38,847 bases of DNA, taken from assembly GCA_027028545.1 (NCBI GenBank), contig JALVIT010000052.1:1-38847 (forward strand). Direction: 5' to 3'. Below, one piece after another: positions 28,356 to 38,071 of this stretch (its first letter is position 1; each line of letters opens with the position of its first letter). This DNA is from Desulfurococcales archaeon (GTDB taxonomy: Archaea > Thermoproteota > Thermoprotei_A > Sulfolobales > Desulfurococcaceae). Below the pieces are notes generated by a model, which saw only the letters and a program-made list of their open reading frames with translations, ran no database searches and was not told where the DNA came from. Position numbers and translations under genes: made by a program.

Positions 28356-28825
28356 ACCATATAGATCGTTAGAGACCTATCCTCCCTATCAAAGTATACC
28401 TCTCTACGTATCGATGCAACAATTCCTGCTTCATCCCCCGTAATTATCATGTAGTCGTATAGATGTGTTCCAGGCGTTATTATCGTATAGTATTCGTCTA
28501 TCGCCGTCCTAGTGTATCTGATCGTGTAGTTTTCGATCGTGAATTCATCGATATTCTTCATTCTAAGTATCGGTTGTAGGGGGAGAGGTCTTAGTTCTTC
28601 GAAGTATATATAGATGTATTTCTTTCTATTATCCTTCCCGATCCTATGATCCAGTATCTTCTCAAAATATATTGCTCTCGGTCTCAGTTCTACCGTGTTG
28701 TTTAGGAATTTCAACGTCAATATGCCCGATCTATTAATTATCTCTACTGATCCATTCCTCCATCTACCCCTAGTCTTCAATGATGAAACACCCGTTGATA
28801 GCTGTGGGAAACATTTATTTCCCAA
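28352..28825 (-). CDS. Hypothetical protein
   Basis: 157-aa ORF without better alternative; divergent from 28885 gene; convergent with IPK gene. Confidence 0.5.
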   Translation of the reverse strand: MGNKCFPQLSTGVSSLKTRGRWRNGSVEIINRSGILTLKFLNNTVELRPRAIYFEKILDHRIGKDNRKKYIYIYFEELRPLPLQPILRMKNIDEFTIENYTIRYTRTAIDEYYTIITPGTHLYDYMIITGDEAGIVASIRREVYFDREDRSLTIYMV

Positions 28826-28884
28826 CTAGAATATTATGCTATCGGGTAATTAACTCTGAACAATCTAGGGATGGTGGATGGGGT

Positions 28885-29112
28885 ATGCCTAAAACACCTA
28901 GTGTTATATTGAAGAAATTGTTAGAGGATAGACAGATCGAGATGCTCGATATATACCATTATCGTGACAAGGATATTATTAGGGTTAAGGATAAATTATC
29001 TGGAAGGGTAGAGTTGTATGTTTCAAAGACTCATGTAAGGGATATGGTTGATAAAGAGTCCCTCGAAAAACTGGCTTCGGACATTGAAGCTCTCCTCCGT
29101 GGTAATAAGTAG
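28885..29112 (+). CDS. Small conserved-looking archaeal hypothetical protein (75 aa)
   Basis: MPKTPSVILKKLLEDRQIEMLDIYHYRDKDIIRVKDKLSGRVELYVSKTHVRDMVDKESLEKLASDIEALLRGNK; ATG at 28885 preferred to track start 28780, which overlaps the divergent gene. Confidence 0.6.
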   Translation: MPKTPSVILKKLLEDRQIEMLDIYHYRDKDIIRVKDKLSGRVELYVSKTHVRDMVDKESLEKLASDIEALLRGNK

Positions 29113-29169
29113 TTGTTCTATATTTTTAGTATCTTAACGTTTTAATATCTCCCGAAATCCTATTTTTAT

Positions 29170-29691
29170 ATGTGGTCTGGTTTGAGTAGAAGGGTTAAGA
29201 TCCTGATCATAACACTCATAATTATCTCTATAGTTTTTACAGCTGTATTACTGAAGATCTTCTATGATGAAGCATATAATTCCGTATCGATGTACTCCCT
29301 CAGCATATATAGGATCGTCTATTATCGTGGTAATATGAGTTTACACATATATGCGGATCTAGTGTTTAGCGATAATAGTAGGGTTGAAATCGTTATAGGC
29401 TATGTGAACGCAAAAGTATATTTATATATTGATTCTGAGAGGGTTTTTCTCGGAGAGACTATAATGTCTGCACCAATACTTAAACCCGGGTTAAACACTA
29501 TCAGTGAGGAGATTGTATTAGCCCTAGATAGGGATACGGAGAAATATGTTTTTGAGCTTAAGAATAGGAGTAGTGCACAGATCTATCTAGTTATCGATTA
29601 TGGTTATAGCTATCATACACTTTATATTAGTAAGACTGAAGACATATACTCTATACCGTTTGACCCTAGTAGGATCACGGAGCTTAAGTGA
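29170..29691 (+). CDS. Single-TM hypothetical protein
   Basis: N-terminal TM (ILIITLIIISIVFTAVLL) plus extracytoplasmic beta-rich domain. Confidence 0.6.
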   Translation: MWSGLSRRVKILIITLIIISIVFTAVLLKIFYDEAYNSVSMYSLSIYRIVYYRGNMSLHIYADLVFSDNSRVEIVIGYVNAKVYLYIDSERVFLGETIMSAPILKPGLNTISEEIVLALDRDTEKYVFELKNRSSAQIYLVIDYGYSYHTLYISKTEDIYSIPFDPSRITELK

Positions 29692-30841
29692 TCCTGACAC
29701 ATATCTTATATTTACACTTAATATATTCCGCCAATAATTTCCTCATATTCCTATTAGTTTTTAGATCTATGAGTAATAAACCCTTATCATATAATGGCTT
29801 GATCACTCCGGGCTTTATCCTTAGCTCTCCGAGTTCTCTGGCTATCTCCTTTATATCTACTGGTAATGGTTTCTCCACGTCTTGAGGCTGTATTTTTAGG
29901 GCTTCCATCTTCCAGCATCTATATCCGTGTGTATATATGTTTGCCATACAGGCTTCTGGGAAGGCTATAAGTCCTATGCTTCTAGCATATCTCATTATCT
30001 CCCTCTTAATATCCCGTGTATAGATCGATACTTGTTCGTGTCCTTTAGGCGTTCTGGGTAGTCTCTCCATTATCTTATCGATGGGTATTCCAACGGTTTT
30101 AAGTCTTGATAGTATAAGTCTTGTAACTCTAAGTGATCCTGCTACAACTCCTACAGCTCCATACTTCTTAGCCTCGCGGAGTATATCCATGTATTCCTCC
30201 TCAGCTATTCCAGGTATTATTGGTCGATAGAATAGTATTGGTTTCAAGCCTTTACGGTGGAGTTTCTTTATAGTCTCGAACCTATCCCATGGCGATGGCG
30301 CGTATGGCTCTAGTTTCTTATGGTATTTTATAGTTATTATCGTTATTAGGGGGGATATCCCTGGATCATATCTTTTGATCTCCTCTATGGTTTTATCATC
30401 CAGAGTCATTTTTGTAGAGAATTGTATGGGGTTTCCGAGGTATTTCGAAATATATTTTATGTATTCTAGGGTTCTACGACGTGTTTCCGGCAGGAATGGC
30501 TCGGTTACCGATCCTAGTGCTATTAATGTCCCATTTTTACCGGGTATAAAGTACGGGTTATTTAGGAGAGCATATACGAGTTGTTTACCGTTTAGAGGAT
30601 ATGGTTTTACACTCCATGGAAAGCCCATATCTTCTATATAGCAGTATATACATCTGAGGCTACATCCTATCCCGGTATGTATAGTCATACCACATGGTCT
30701 CGGGGCTCTTTTAGAATGGTGGTCTTTTAATGCCCCTTCCCTCTCTCTAGTTGATAGTTCTCTACCGATTTCCTCTGCCAGCTTCCTCTTATATTCTAGG
30801 ATCTCGGCGATGCTTCTCATGGTTGTTCTTTCTTCCAGCAT
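29684..30841 (-). CDS. Radical SAM protein (COG1533/SplB-like)
   Basis: PCGMTIHTGIGCSLRCIYCYIEDMGFPW (CxxxCxxC) and LIALGSVTEPFLPETRRRTLEYIKYISKY. Confidence 0.88.
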   Translation of the reverse strand: MLEERTTMRSIAEILEYKRKLAEEIGRELSTREREGALKDHHSKRAPRPCGMTIHTGIGCSLRCIYCYIEDMGFPWSVKPYPLNGKQLVYALLNNPYFIPGKNGTLIALGSVTEPFLPETRRRTLEYIKYISKYLGNPIQFSTKMTLDDKTIEEIKRYDPGISPLITIITIKYHKKLEPYAPSPWDRFETIKKLHRKGLKPILFYRPIIPGIAEEEYMDILREAKKYGAVGVVAGSLRVTRLILSRLKTVGIPIDKIMERLPRTPKGHEQVSIYTRDIKREIMRYARSIGLIAFPEACMANIYTHGYRCWKMEALKIQPQDVEKPLPVDIKEIARELGELRIKPGVIKPLYDKGLLLIDLKTNRNMRKLLAEYIKCKYKICVRIT

Positions 30842-30916
30842 TTTCTTTTTCTGGAAATACTATTTTATCTCCCTATAATATTATTTTTAGGTGATTAAGC
30901 ATCTACGGGGTCTATA

Positions 30917-31921
30917 TTGAGCAGCGGTAGGAGCTTATTATTTATTGGTTTGGAGTGTGGTTTTATATGTAGAAAGCTTATAGATGTTTTGGAGAGGAAG
31001 AATTTTAGTGTTGAGTATTTTGAACATGAATTTGTTAGGGGTTTAAAGCTTAGGCATAAGATACTCTTCTATATAAATCTCATAGCTGAGTTCGTTAAGC
31101 GTAGGGGTTTACCGGGGTTGGTTATTGGTGCTCCGGTATCCTTTAGATTGTTTCTGTGGCTTAACATCGTATTGTTCCTTATCCGTCCCCGTAGACTAGT
31201 ATTGTTGATCCCTCCTAGTGAGAGACATGTTGGGGGGTTTAGATTATTCCTATACTCGGTATTGATCTCTATGCTAACACTATTCATAAGGATTAGTGGT
31301 ATTAGGGTTTTACTAGTATATACCACACCCTATGAGAAGCAGATCCTTGAGGGGCTTCTATACGGTGAAAGCAATATATTCTATCCTGTCTATTCCTTTA
31401 AGCCTTCTAGGAAGCCTCTGAGATTCTTAAGGGAGTTTCCACCTATAATCTTCATCTATGCTTTGAACGAGTATCAAGCTAAATGGCTTAATGGAACAAT
31501 TGTATTCCTTGAGGAGCTCGGTGTTAAACCATTGATAATACTGGGATTTGAAGAGGTTCCTAGGAGGTGTATTAGTCACCCACTTGTTGCCTGCATATAT
31601 ATGGATGAATATGATCGTATAATTGGAGAGGTTACACTAGTCCTAGCTCTACATGTATCCCCTGAATCCAGCATGATTGTCGTTAAAGCTGTTAGTCATG
31701 GAAAACCAGTTATTATTAGAAGGGTTATGGGTATTGGGAGGGTCTTCGAGGAGACCGGGCTGATCGTTTATGAGGATAGTATAAGTCCTGAAAACATAGC
31801 CACAGCAATCCTCAACGTTATAAATAATCTTGACAGGTTTAGACATAGGGGTCTGAGAGCGGTTGTAACCCCTCCAAAGACTAGGTATTTTGAGGAGATA
31901 CTTGTAGAGTTCCTCACATAG
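30917..31921 (+). CDS. GT-B-like glycosyltransferase/hypothetical protein
   Basis: C-terminal VLALHVSPESSMIVVKAVSHGKPVIIRRVMGIGRVFEETGLIVYEDSISPENIATAI resembles the GT-B C-terminal nucleotide-binding region; TTG start. Confidence 0.6.
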   Translation: MSSGRSLLFIGLECGFICRKLIDVLERKNFSVEYFEHEFVRGLKLRHKILFYINLIAEFVKRRGLPGLVIGAPVSFRLFLWLNIVLFLIRPRRLVLLIPPSERHVGGFRLFLYSVLISMLTLFIRISGIRVLLVYTTPYEKQILEGLLYGESNIFYPVYSFKPSRKPLRFLREFPPIIFIYALNEYQAKWLNGTIVFLEELGVKPLIILGFEEVPRRCISHPLVACIYMDEYDRIIGEVTLVLALHVSPESSMIVVKAVSHGKPVIIRRVMGIGRVFEETGLIVYEDSISPENIATAILNVINNLDRFRHRGLRAVVTPPKTRYFEEILVEFLT

Positions 31922-31950
31922 AATACATAGTTGCTCAGAGAACATTATAG

Positions 31951-32020
31951 CCTCATTCATCACCCATGCCCAGCCTGGCCATCTAGGCATGGGTTCCTAT
32001 TCCGGCGCGCTCTTCACAGC
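31951..32020. ncRNA. Element B: GC-rich structured intergenic element, candidate ncRNA / cis-regulatory RNA / transposon-end remnant
   Basis: 8-bp perfect stem CCCATGCC(31963-31970)/GGCATGGG(31986-31993); shares CATCTA.G..TGGG.TCC core and 12-mer GCTCTTCACAGC with element A. Confidence 0.45.
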
Positions 32021-32031
32021 ATTAAAGATTT

Positions 32032-32268
32032 ATGTTTAGTAGGGATATTAAACACTTATATCCACCATTTAGAGGGATTGGAGGCGTGAAGCTTCCTTAT
32101 ATACTGTTGCTCTTAGGTTATTTACCTGGTTTATTTCTACCATTTATCATCTCTAGGGGCTACTTAGCTTCCTGGATATACTATGTTGGGTGGACGATCT
32201 ATCTATTCATACTATTGATCATAGCCTACATTGGTGAGAGGTGGGGTTCCCGGTGGAGGGGGAGGTAA
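32032..32268 (+). CDS. Small DUF3311-like membrane partner of SSF symporter
   Basis: ~60-70 aa, two TMs, immediately upstream of and overlapping an SSF symporter gene; start could be GTG 32087. Confidence 0.6.
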   Translation: MFSRDIKHLYPPFRGIGGVKLPYILLLLGYLPGLFLPFIISRGYLASWIYYVGWTIYLFILLIIAYIGERWGSRWRGR

Positions 32269-33701
32269 TTGCTCTAACTATAATATTTGGATGGATAGCT
32301 CTAACGAGTATTGTAGGATACATATATACTAAGAGGGGTATTCGTAGGAGTAGGGTTGAGGAGTGGTTTGTTGCTGGCAGGAGGCTTGGGCTACTAATCC
32401 TGTGGTTAAGCCTCGGGGCAAACATTTACAGTAGCTACACCTTCCTGGGGCTACCGGGTTTAACGGCTCGTGAGGGGGTTAGTGTATGGGCTATAACGAT
32501 ATATGGTATGCTATCATACCTTATAGGATTCTGGCTAATACCAAGGCTTTGGAGGGCTGCAAAAGATAGGAATTGGTTGACGATAGCTGATGCATTCACA
32601 GATCTCTATAATAGTAGACTGCTTGGAGCCTTCGTAGCATTAACCGGTGCATTATGGAGCATACCCTATGTTCAGTTACAGATCCAGGGTATGGGCTATA
32701 TTATCGAGGTATCCGGCTACGGCTATATAGATCCAACCATTGCTAAGATAATAGCATTCACGATCCTCTCAATATTCGTGATAATCGGTGGATTAGCCAG
32801 CGTTGCAGAGATAAATGCATTGCAGGGCGCGATCATGCTTGTAACGCTATGGTTTATAGGTTTATCTGCCCCGATAATAGCCTTTGGAAGCTACGGTAAT
32901 ATGTTCAACCTATTAACCACTTATGAAACCTCTAAGCCACAGCAGCATCTATTCCACTTAACACCTACAACTAATGACCTATTCTTCCTATACTCGATCA
33001 TATTCGTAGCGCCGCTAGCCTTCTGGCTATGGCCCAACCGTGTTCAGAACATTTTTGGAGCTAGGGATCCTGAGACTGTTAGGAAGAATATGGTTCTAGT
33101 AGGGTTGTATCAGCTTGGACAGATACCAGCCATATTAGTTGGTTTAACAGCTGTGGGACTATATGCTACTGGTAGATTAGCTTCAGAGATATATGTTAAA
33201 AGTGTTGCGGATAAGAGCTTTATGCTTGTAACTAGAACCCTCTTCAATCCATGGATACTTGGAACTGTTGGTTCTGCAGCGCTGGCTGCATCTCTATCGA
33301 CGGCTGCTGCAATAGTTCATGTATCCGGTGCATTGTTTGCTAAGAACGTTGTTCCAGCAGGTAAGGGTAGGCTATTACTCTATGCTAGATTATTCACTGC
33401 TGGAATAGCCTTTACAAGCCTCTTCCTAGCAATATATATGCCCGGCGTCCTGATCTACCTATTACTAGTTGGTTATGCCGGTATAGCCCAGTTCTTCCCA
33501 GAGTATATTATAGCCCTTAGAAAGCCGGGGTTAATAGATTGGAGAATAGCACTAGTAGCTATGTCGTCCGGAATGGTAACGGTTGGTGTTGTTAAGGGTT
33601 TATGGGGTAGACCATATAATATTTATGAAGGTTTATGGGGGCTAGTGGTAAATCTAGCAGTCCTAGGCATATACATGATCTATAAAAAGGCTAGGGGTTG
33701 A
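32241..33701 (+). CDS. Sodium:solute symporter family (SSF) transporter
   Basis: VEEWFVAGRRLGLLILWLSLGANIYSSYTFLGLPGLTAREG; GSAALAASLSTAAAIVHVSGALFAKNV. Confidence 0.92.
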   Translation: MGFPVEGEVIALTIIFGWIALTSIVGYIYTKRGIRRSRVEEWFVAGRRLGLLILWLSLGANIYSSYTFLGLPGLTAREGVSVWAITIYGMLSYLIGFWLIPRLWRAAKDRNWLTIADAFTDLYNSRLLGAFVALTGALWSIPYVQLQIQGMGYIIEVSGYGYIDPTIAKIIAFTILSIFVIIGGLASVAEINALQGAIMLVTLWFIGLSAPIIAFGSYGNMFNLLTTYETSKPQQHLFHLTPTTNDLFFLYSIIFVAPLAFWLWPNRVQNIFGARDPETVRKNMVLVGLYQLGQIPAILVGLTAVGLYATGRLASEIYVKSVADKSFMLVTRTLFNPWILGTVGSAALAASLSTAAAIVHVSGALFAKNVVPAGKGRLLLYARLFTAGIAFTSLFLAIYMPGVLIYLLLVGYAGIAQFFPEYIIALRKPGLIDWRIALVAMSSGMVTVGVVKGLWGRPYNIYEGLWGLVVNLAVLGIYMIYKKARG

Positions 33702-33713
33702 GACTGGTAGGAT

Positions 33714-34865
33714 ATGTATAGTCGAGCTGTCTTCATACCGGGATTCTTGAGAGGGGTTAGGCTTTGGCATGTTGGATTCTACACCTACTTCTTCCTAGTG
33801 AATATCAGCTTCGGCATGTATTTAACGATCTCTCGTGATATGGTTAAGAGCCTACTCGGATACGAATACTCCTTTATGACACTCCTAGTTGCCTCTGAAA
33901 ACCTACCATTAATGTTTTCAATACTTGGAGGTGGTTTAGGAGATGTTATTGGTAGGAGATCAACCTTCCTAATAGGCTTCCTATCAACGATCCCATTGAT
34001 ACTTATAGGTTATCTACCGATCCAGCTATTACCGTTAATGGCCGGACTTTATATGTTTTTCTGGAGTCTAGCACAACCATCGGTTACTGGTGCATTACTG
34101 CATGCAACATCCTCCTCCGGTATACATTACTCTATATTCGCCATGTTTGGAACCATTGGATGGGGCATTGGGGGACCCCTGGCGGGTATAATTATAGGCG
34201 GATATGATTGGAGGATCGCATGGATCGTTACAGGATTGATAAATATTGCCGGGTATATTATAGCCTATCTTCTCTTCCCAAAACATGTTGTGGGGGGTGG
34301 TGTTGAGCCCCGAGAGCTTTTCTATGCGTTGAGACACGTATATTTATACGTCGTAGCCAGTATACTATGTGTTTCCGGGTTTCTACTATTCTTCGGGAAC
34401 TATGCATTAATACTTAGGAGTAGGATCGGTGATCCAAGCCTATTTGGTCTATTCTACACGTTCATACCAGCTATAATGGGATTAATATCCAGGCCAATCT
34501 TAGGATACGCTTCCGAAAGGATCGATCCCCGGCTACTCGCACTCCTAGGTTCGCTATTATACATATTCGTTATAACCGGTCTATACCTATCAACGGGTAT
34601 AATGATGTTGATCTTATGGGCACTACCCATATATCCTCTCATCGATCAGGGGTTTATGCTCACATTCTCGAGGAGGTTGAGGGGCGAGCTACAATCCTTC
34701 GCATCGGGTCTGTGGTGGTCCTCCTTTAGTCTCGGCGGTGTGATCGTGCTATTGATAAGCTTTACATACATAACTAGTGAATTCTTCTATATCTATATAG
34801 TATCTCTAACACTCTTATTATCCTCAACGATCCTGCTCATGATATATATTTATTGGAAGAGGTAA
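33714..34865 (+). CDS. Major facilitator superfamily transporter
   Basis: GGGLGDVIGRRSTFLIGFL (MFS loop 2-3 motif) and ~12 TM segments. Confidence 0.88.
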   Translation: MYSRAVFIPGFLRGVRLWHVGFYTYFFLVNISFGMYLTISRDMVKSLLGYEYSFMTLLVASENLPLMFSILGGGLGDVIGRRSTFLIGFLSTIPLILIGYLPIQLLPLMAGLYMFFWSLAQPSVTGALLHATSSSGIHYSIFAMFGTIGWGIGGPLAGIIIGGYDWRIAWIVTGLINIAGYIIAYLLFPKHVVGGGVEPRELFYALRHVYLYVVASILCVSGFLLFFGNYALILRSRIGDPSLFGLFYTFIPAIMGLISRPILGYASERIDPRLLALLGSLLYIFVITGLYLSTGIMMLILWALPIYPLIDQGFMLTFSRRLRGELQSFASGLWWSSFSLGGVIVLLISFTYITSEFFYIYIVSLTLLLSSTILLMIYIYWKR

Positions 34866-34867
34866 TT

Positions 34868-35158
34868 CTAGAAGGTTCTCCGTTTAAGTCTTGAAATTAT
34901 ACCTATGATCATTATGAATAAGAGTATTAGAGCTACCAGTATTAAGATACCTATTAATGTAGCGAAGAGTGCGATAAGTAATAGTGCAAATAATAGTAGG
35001 AAGGGGCCAGCAATAGCTAATACCAGTCCATAAACCACGCCCTTCTTCAAACTCTTACCTCTAAAGAAGCCGTAGCTAAAGCCTATGATGAATAATACTA
35101 TAAATATTGTTAAAGCATGTATTTGCAGCATACTCTCCCCATATCTATATGTCAACAT
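34868..35158 (-). CDS. Small membrane protein
   Basis: 96 aa with 2-3 TM segments and RLKRR C-terminus. Confidence 0.55.
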   Translation of the reverse strand: MLTYRYGESMLQIHALTIFIVLFIIGFSYGFFRGKSLKKGVVYGLVLAIAGPFLLLFALLLIALFATLIGILILVALILLFIMIIGIISRLKRRTF

Positions 35159-35204
35159 ATAATACTTAAATTTTGTCTCTTAATATTCTAACCTAAACAT
35201 TAAA

Positions 35205-36638
35205 TTACTTCCTTATCCATGTTGTCTCCTTTCCTTTATCCATTAGTATTATACCGTGTTTTCCAAGCTCTGATCTTATTCTATCCGCTAGGTCGTATAG
35301 TTTCCGCTCTCTAAGCTCTCTACGTATATCTACTATTATGTTTATCAATGAATCTACTAGTGTTTCTAGTTCCTCCGGTTTTTCTGCGAGGTATTTATCT
35401 AGTACTCCTAGCACGGTATTATACTCTGTTATCAGCCTGTATGCTGTCGATACAAGTATGTATTTTGGATTATACTGTATATCTCTGAACACTATGGTTA
35501 GATAATCGTTTATAGCTGCTAACGCCATTGGTGTATTGAAGTCGTTTGATAATGCTTCGTGAAATCTCTTATGAGTATCCAATAGTCTATGGAGGATCTC
35601 TAAGTCTTTCTCATCCGCTCTATGTAGACTAATCGATTCCCTCGACAACTTCTTCAATAGGTTTACAGCTGATACAAGCCTCTCATATAGTTTAACCGCT
35701 TGATTCATTGATTCATCGCTAAATACTAGCGGTCTCCTATAATGGCCGGATAAATACAGTAGTCTCAAAGGTTCTGGACCCCACTTCTTAAAGGCTTCCT
35801 TTAAGGGTATGATGTTTCCTAGACTCTTACTCATCTTCTCACCCCTTATCACCAGCATACCACTATGCATCCAGTATCTAACCCATGGTTTGACACCCAG
35901 TGCTGCCTCACTCTGAGCCCTCTCATTCTCATGGTGTGGGAATATTAGGTCTGTACCGCCACCATGTATATCGAATTGTCTACCCAGATACTTTGTACTC
36001 ATAACGCTGCACTCTATATGCCATCCAGGCCTACCCCTACCCCATGGAGCCTCCCAGTATGGTTCTCCGGGTTTCCAAGCCTTCCATAGGGCGAAGTCGT
36101 ATGGTTTCTTCTTCTCGGCTAGGAACTCTGTCTCCTGACTCCATTGTTCTCTATTCAGTCTCCCTGATAATTGTCCGTAGTTGGGGTATTTGTCTACTTC
36201 AAAGTATACGCTACCGCTTGGAGCTATGTATGCATAGCCCCTATCTATTAGGATCTGTATGAACTCTATGATCTCGTTTATGTGGTCTGTAACCCTTGGA
36301 TGCAGATCTACATGTACATTTAGTTTTTCGAGGCTTTCGAGATAGTCTCTAGTATAGTATTCGGAGATCTCTCTCCAATCCTTATTCTCCTCTTTAGCCC
36401 TATTAATGATCTTATCATCTATATCCGTAATGTTTACGACGTGTACAACATTATATCCTCGTAGGGCTAGATATCTCTTGAAGGCATCGTATACCACATA
36501 TGTCTTACCATGACCGATATGGTTATAATCATAGACTGTGGGGCCACAGACATACATACGGACTACTCCAGGCTCTAGAGGCTTAAATTCCTCAACTCTA
36601 CGCGTCAGGGTATTATAGATCTTTATTGGCGGTAGCAT
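35205..36638 (-). CDS. cysS: Cysteinyl-tRNA synthetase
   Basis: [29 protein letters not shown] (HIGH), [34 protein letters not shown] (KMSKS). Confidence 0.98.
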   Translation of the reverse strand: MLPPIKIYNTLTRRVEEFKPLEPGVVRMYVCGPTVYDYNHIGHGKTYVVYDAFKRYLALRGYNVVHVVNITDIDDKIINRAKEENKDWREISEYYTRDYLESLEKLNVHVDLHPRVTDHINEIIEFIQILIDRGYAYIAPSGSVYFEVDKYPNYGQLSGRLNREQWSQETEFLAEKKKPYDFALWKAWKPGEPYWEAPWGRGRPGWHIECSVMSTKYLGRQFDIHGGGTDLIFPHHENERAQSEAALGVKPWVRYWMHSGMLVIRGEKMSKSLGNIIPLKEAFKKWGPEPLRLLYLSGHYRRPLVFSDESMNQAVKLYERLVSAVNLLKKLSRESISLHRADEKDLEILHRLLDTHKRFHEALSNDFNTPMALAAINDYLTIVFRDIQYNPKYILVSTAYRLITEYNTVLGVLDKYLAEKPEELETLVDSLINIIVDIRRELRERKLYDLADRIRSELGKHGIILMDKGKETTWIRK

Positions 36639-36711
36639 TTTTATAACCGTTTATAACTATTTTGCTTAGCGGCTAAAACTAGTATACCTTATATATCCTC
36701 AAAAAGAACTT

Positions 36712-37197
36712 TCACTTGGCTATTTCCTTTTTAACATTATTGACTAGTTTTTCTATGAATTTTATAGCGGTAGATACATCTTTCTTTGAACACCATCCTT
36801 CGTAGAAGCATGTGTGCATACTATTAGCATACATCCAAGCATCTCTAACCCATCCTCCCAGTCTCTCAGCTATGAGATCTTTATATTTCCATAGTTCTCC
36901 ATGACTGGTTAGTTTTTTATGATCTCTCCATTCAGCATAGGCTTTAATAGATAATGCTGCAGCCCCCCATGCTTTCTCAGCTGCCTGTCTAATATCACCT
37001 TTATCTAGTTCCTCTCTAGCCTGCTTTAATAGTTCATCGGCAGCCATGATATATTCTCTAGCCCTCTCCGATGGATCGAGGTTTTGTAGAACAAGCTCTA
37101 ACAAGTACTCCTCAAGGCTCATACCCTTCTTTTCAGCCTCACTATATAGCCTCCTAACTATACTGCGTGGAAGCTTTACCTCTACAACTGAGGTCAT
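36712..37197 (-). CDS. PaREP1/HEPN-like protein with N-terminal ribbon-helix-helix-like segment
   Basis: VEVKLPRSIVRRLYSEAEKKGMSLEEYLLELVLQ then ADELLKQAREELDKGDIRQAAEKAWGAAALSIKAYAEW (HEPN/PaREP1-like). Confidence 0.75.
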   Translation of the reverse strand: MTSVVEVKLPRSIVRRLYSEAEKKGMSLEEYLLELVLQNLDPSERAREYIMAADELLKQAREELDKGDIRQAAEKAWGAAALSIKAYAEWRDHKKLTSHGELWKYKDLIAERLGGWVRDAWMYANSMHTCFYEGWCSKKDVSTAIKFIEKLVNNVKKEIAK

Positions 37198-37229
37198 TAT
37201 TATTCCTTACCTCCTATGCTATATTTCAT

Positions 37230-37976
37230 CTATTTTCTACCATGTTCTATATCGTGGTAGGTATCTAATATTACTTTGGCAGCTACTAGGAACTGGTTCT
37301 TTAGATCCTTCGTTGTTGCAAACTCCTTCTTCTCCGATAATAGGTTATCGCTTACAACTAGGACTGTTGCAGTTCTCCATCCACGCATCCATCCTAGCGC
37401 GAATAGTGCTGCAGCCTCCATTTCAACAGCTACTACTCCACGAGTACTCCACCTAGCAGTGAACTCTGGATCCTCGGCGTAGAAGGCATCACTACTATAT
37501 ACTGGTCCAGCATAGTATTTGACCCCTATCTCCCTAAGCTTCTTCATTATGAGACATGTTAGTTCTGGATCAGGCGATGTAGGTGCACATATACCCGGCA
37601 TGTATTGTCCAAGTCCACATCCTCCACACGTATATACTGCTCCAGTAGCTACTACTATATCTCCTATATGCATCTCCCTCTTCATACCACCAGTTGTTCC
37701 AAGCCTTGTAATGTATTTTGCCCCCAGCATCCCCAGTTCTTCGAACACTATTGATGCTGAGGGACACCCCATACCATGAGTTGCCAGTGTTACATCTACA
37801 TCCCTATATTTGCCAGTTACCGTTAATAGTCCTCGATGAGTATTAACGATCCTTGTATCTCCTAGGAGTGTTGATAACAGTTCAACCCTGCTTGGATCGC
37901 CTACAGCTATAACATATTTAGCTATATCTTCTGGTTTAGCTAGTATGTGGAAGGGTGGTCCACTCATATCATCCAC
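37230..37976 (-). CDS. Nucleoside phosphorylase (uridine/purine phosphorylase family)
   Basis: YVIAVGDPSRVELLSTLL, THGMGCPSASIVFEELGMLGAKYITRLGTTGG, VVAVEMEAAALFALG. Confidence 0.93.
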   Translation of the reverse strand: MDDMSGPPFHILAKPEDIAKYVIAVGDPSRVELLSTLLGDTRIVNTHRGLLTVTGKYRDVDVTLATHGMGCPSASIVFEELGMLGAKYITRLGTTGGMKREMHIGDIVVATGAVYTCGGCGLGQYMPGICAPTSPDPELTCLIMKKLREIGVKYYAGPVYSSDAFYAEDPEFTARWSTRGVVAVEMEAAALFALGWMRGWRTATVLVVSDNLLSEKKEFATTKDLKNQFLVAAKVILDTYHDIEHGRK

Positions 37977-38071
37977 CGGGTAAGACTATAGGGGTGATAT
38001 AATTACTTAATTATATATGCGTTAATCTATTAATATCGTAGCTGAAACATATAATATTTTACTGATGAGCA

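Noticed and set aside
28780-28884. N-terminal extension of the 28885-29112 gene in the ORF track
   Set aside because: Would overlap the divergent gene's start; ATG at 28885 gives a coherent protein.
31649-31990. Minus-strand 113-aa ORF overlapping the GT-B-like gene and element B
   Set aside because: Mostly antisense to 30917-31921; composition not protein-like (Asn/Pro-rich shadow).
31951-32020. tRNA-like GGGTTCctattCC (T-arm-like) in element B
   Set aside because: No acceptor stem, anticodon arm or 7-bp pairing could be assembled around it.
31951-32020. H/ACA guide RNA (ACA near 3' end after hairpin)
   Set aside because: Upper stem is present but no lower stem pairs across the putative pocket; the ACA is likely coincidental.
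37046-37456. Plus-strand 136-aa ORF spanning the PaREP1-like and phosphorylase genes
   Set aside because: Antisense to two supported genes; no recognisable motifs.
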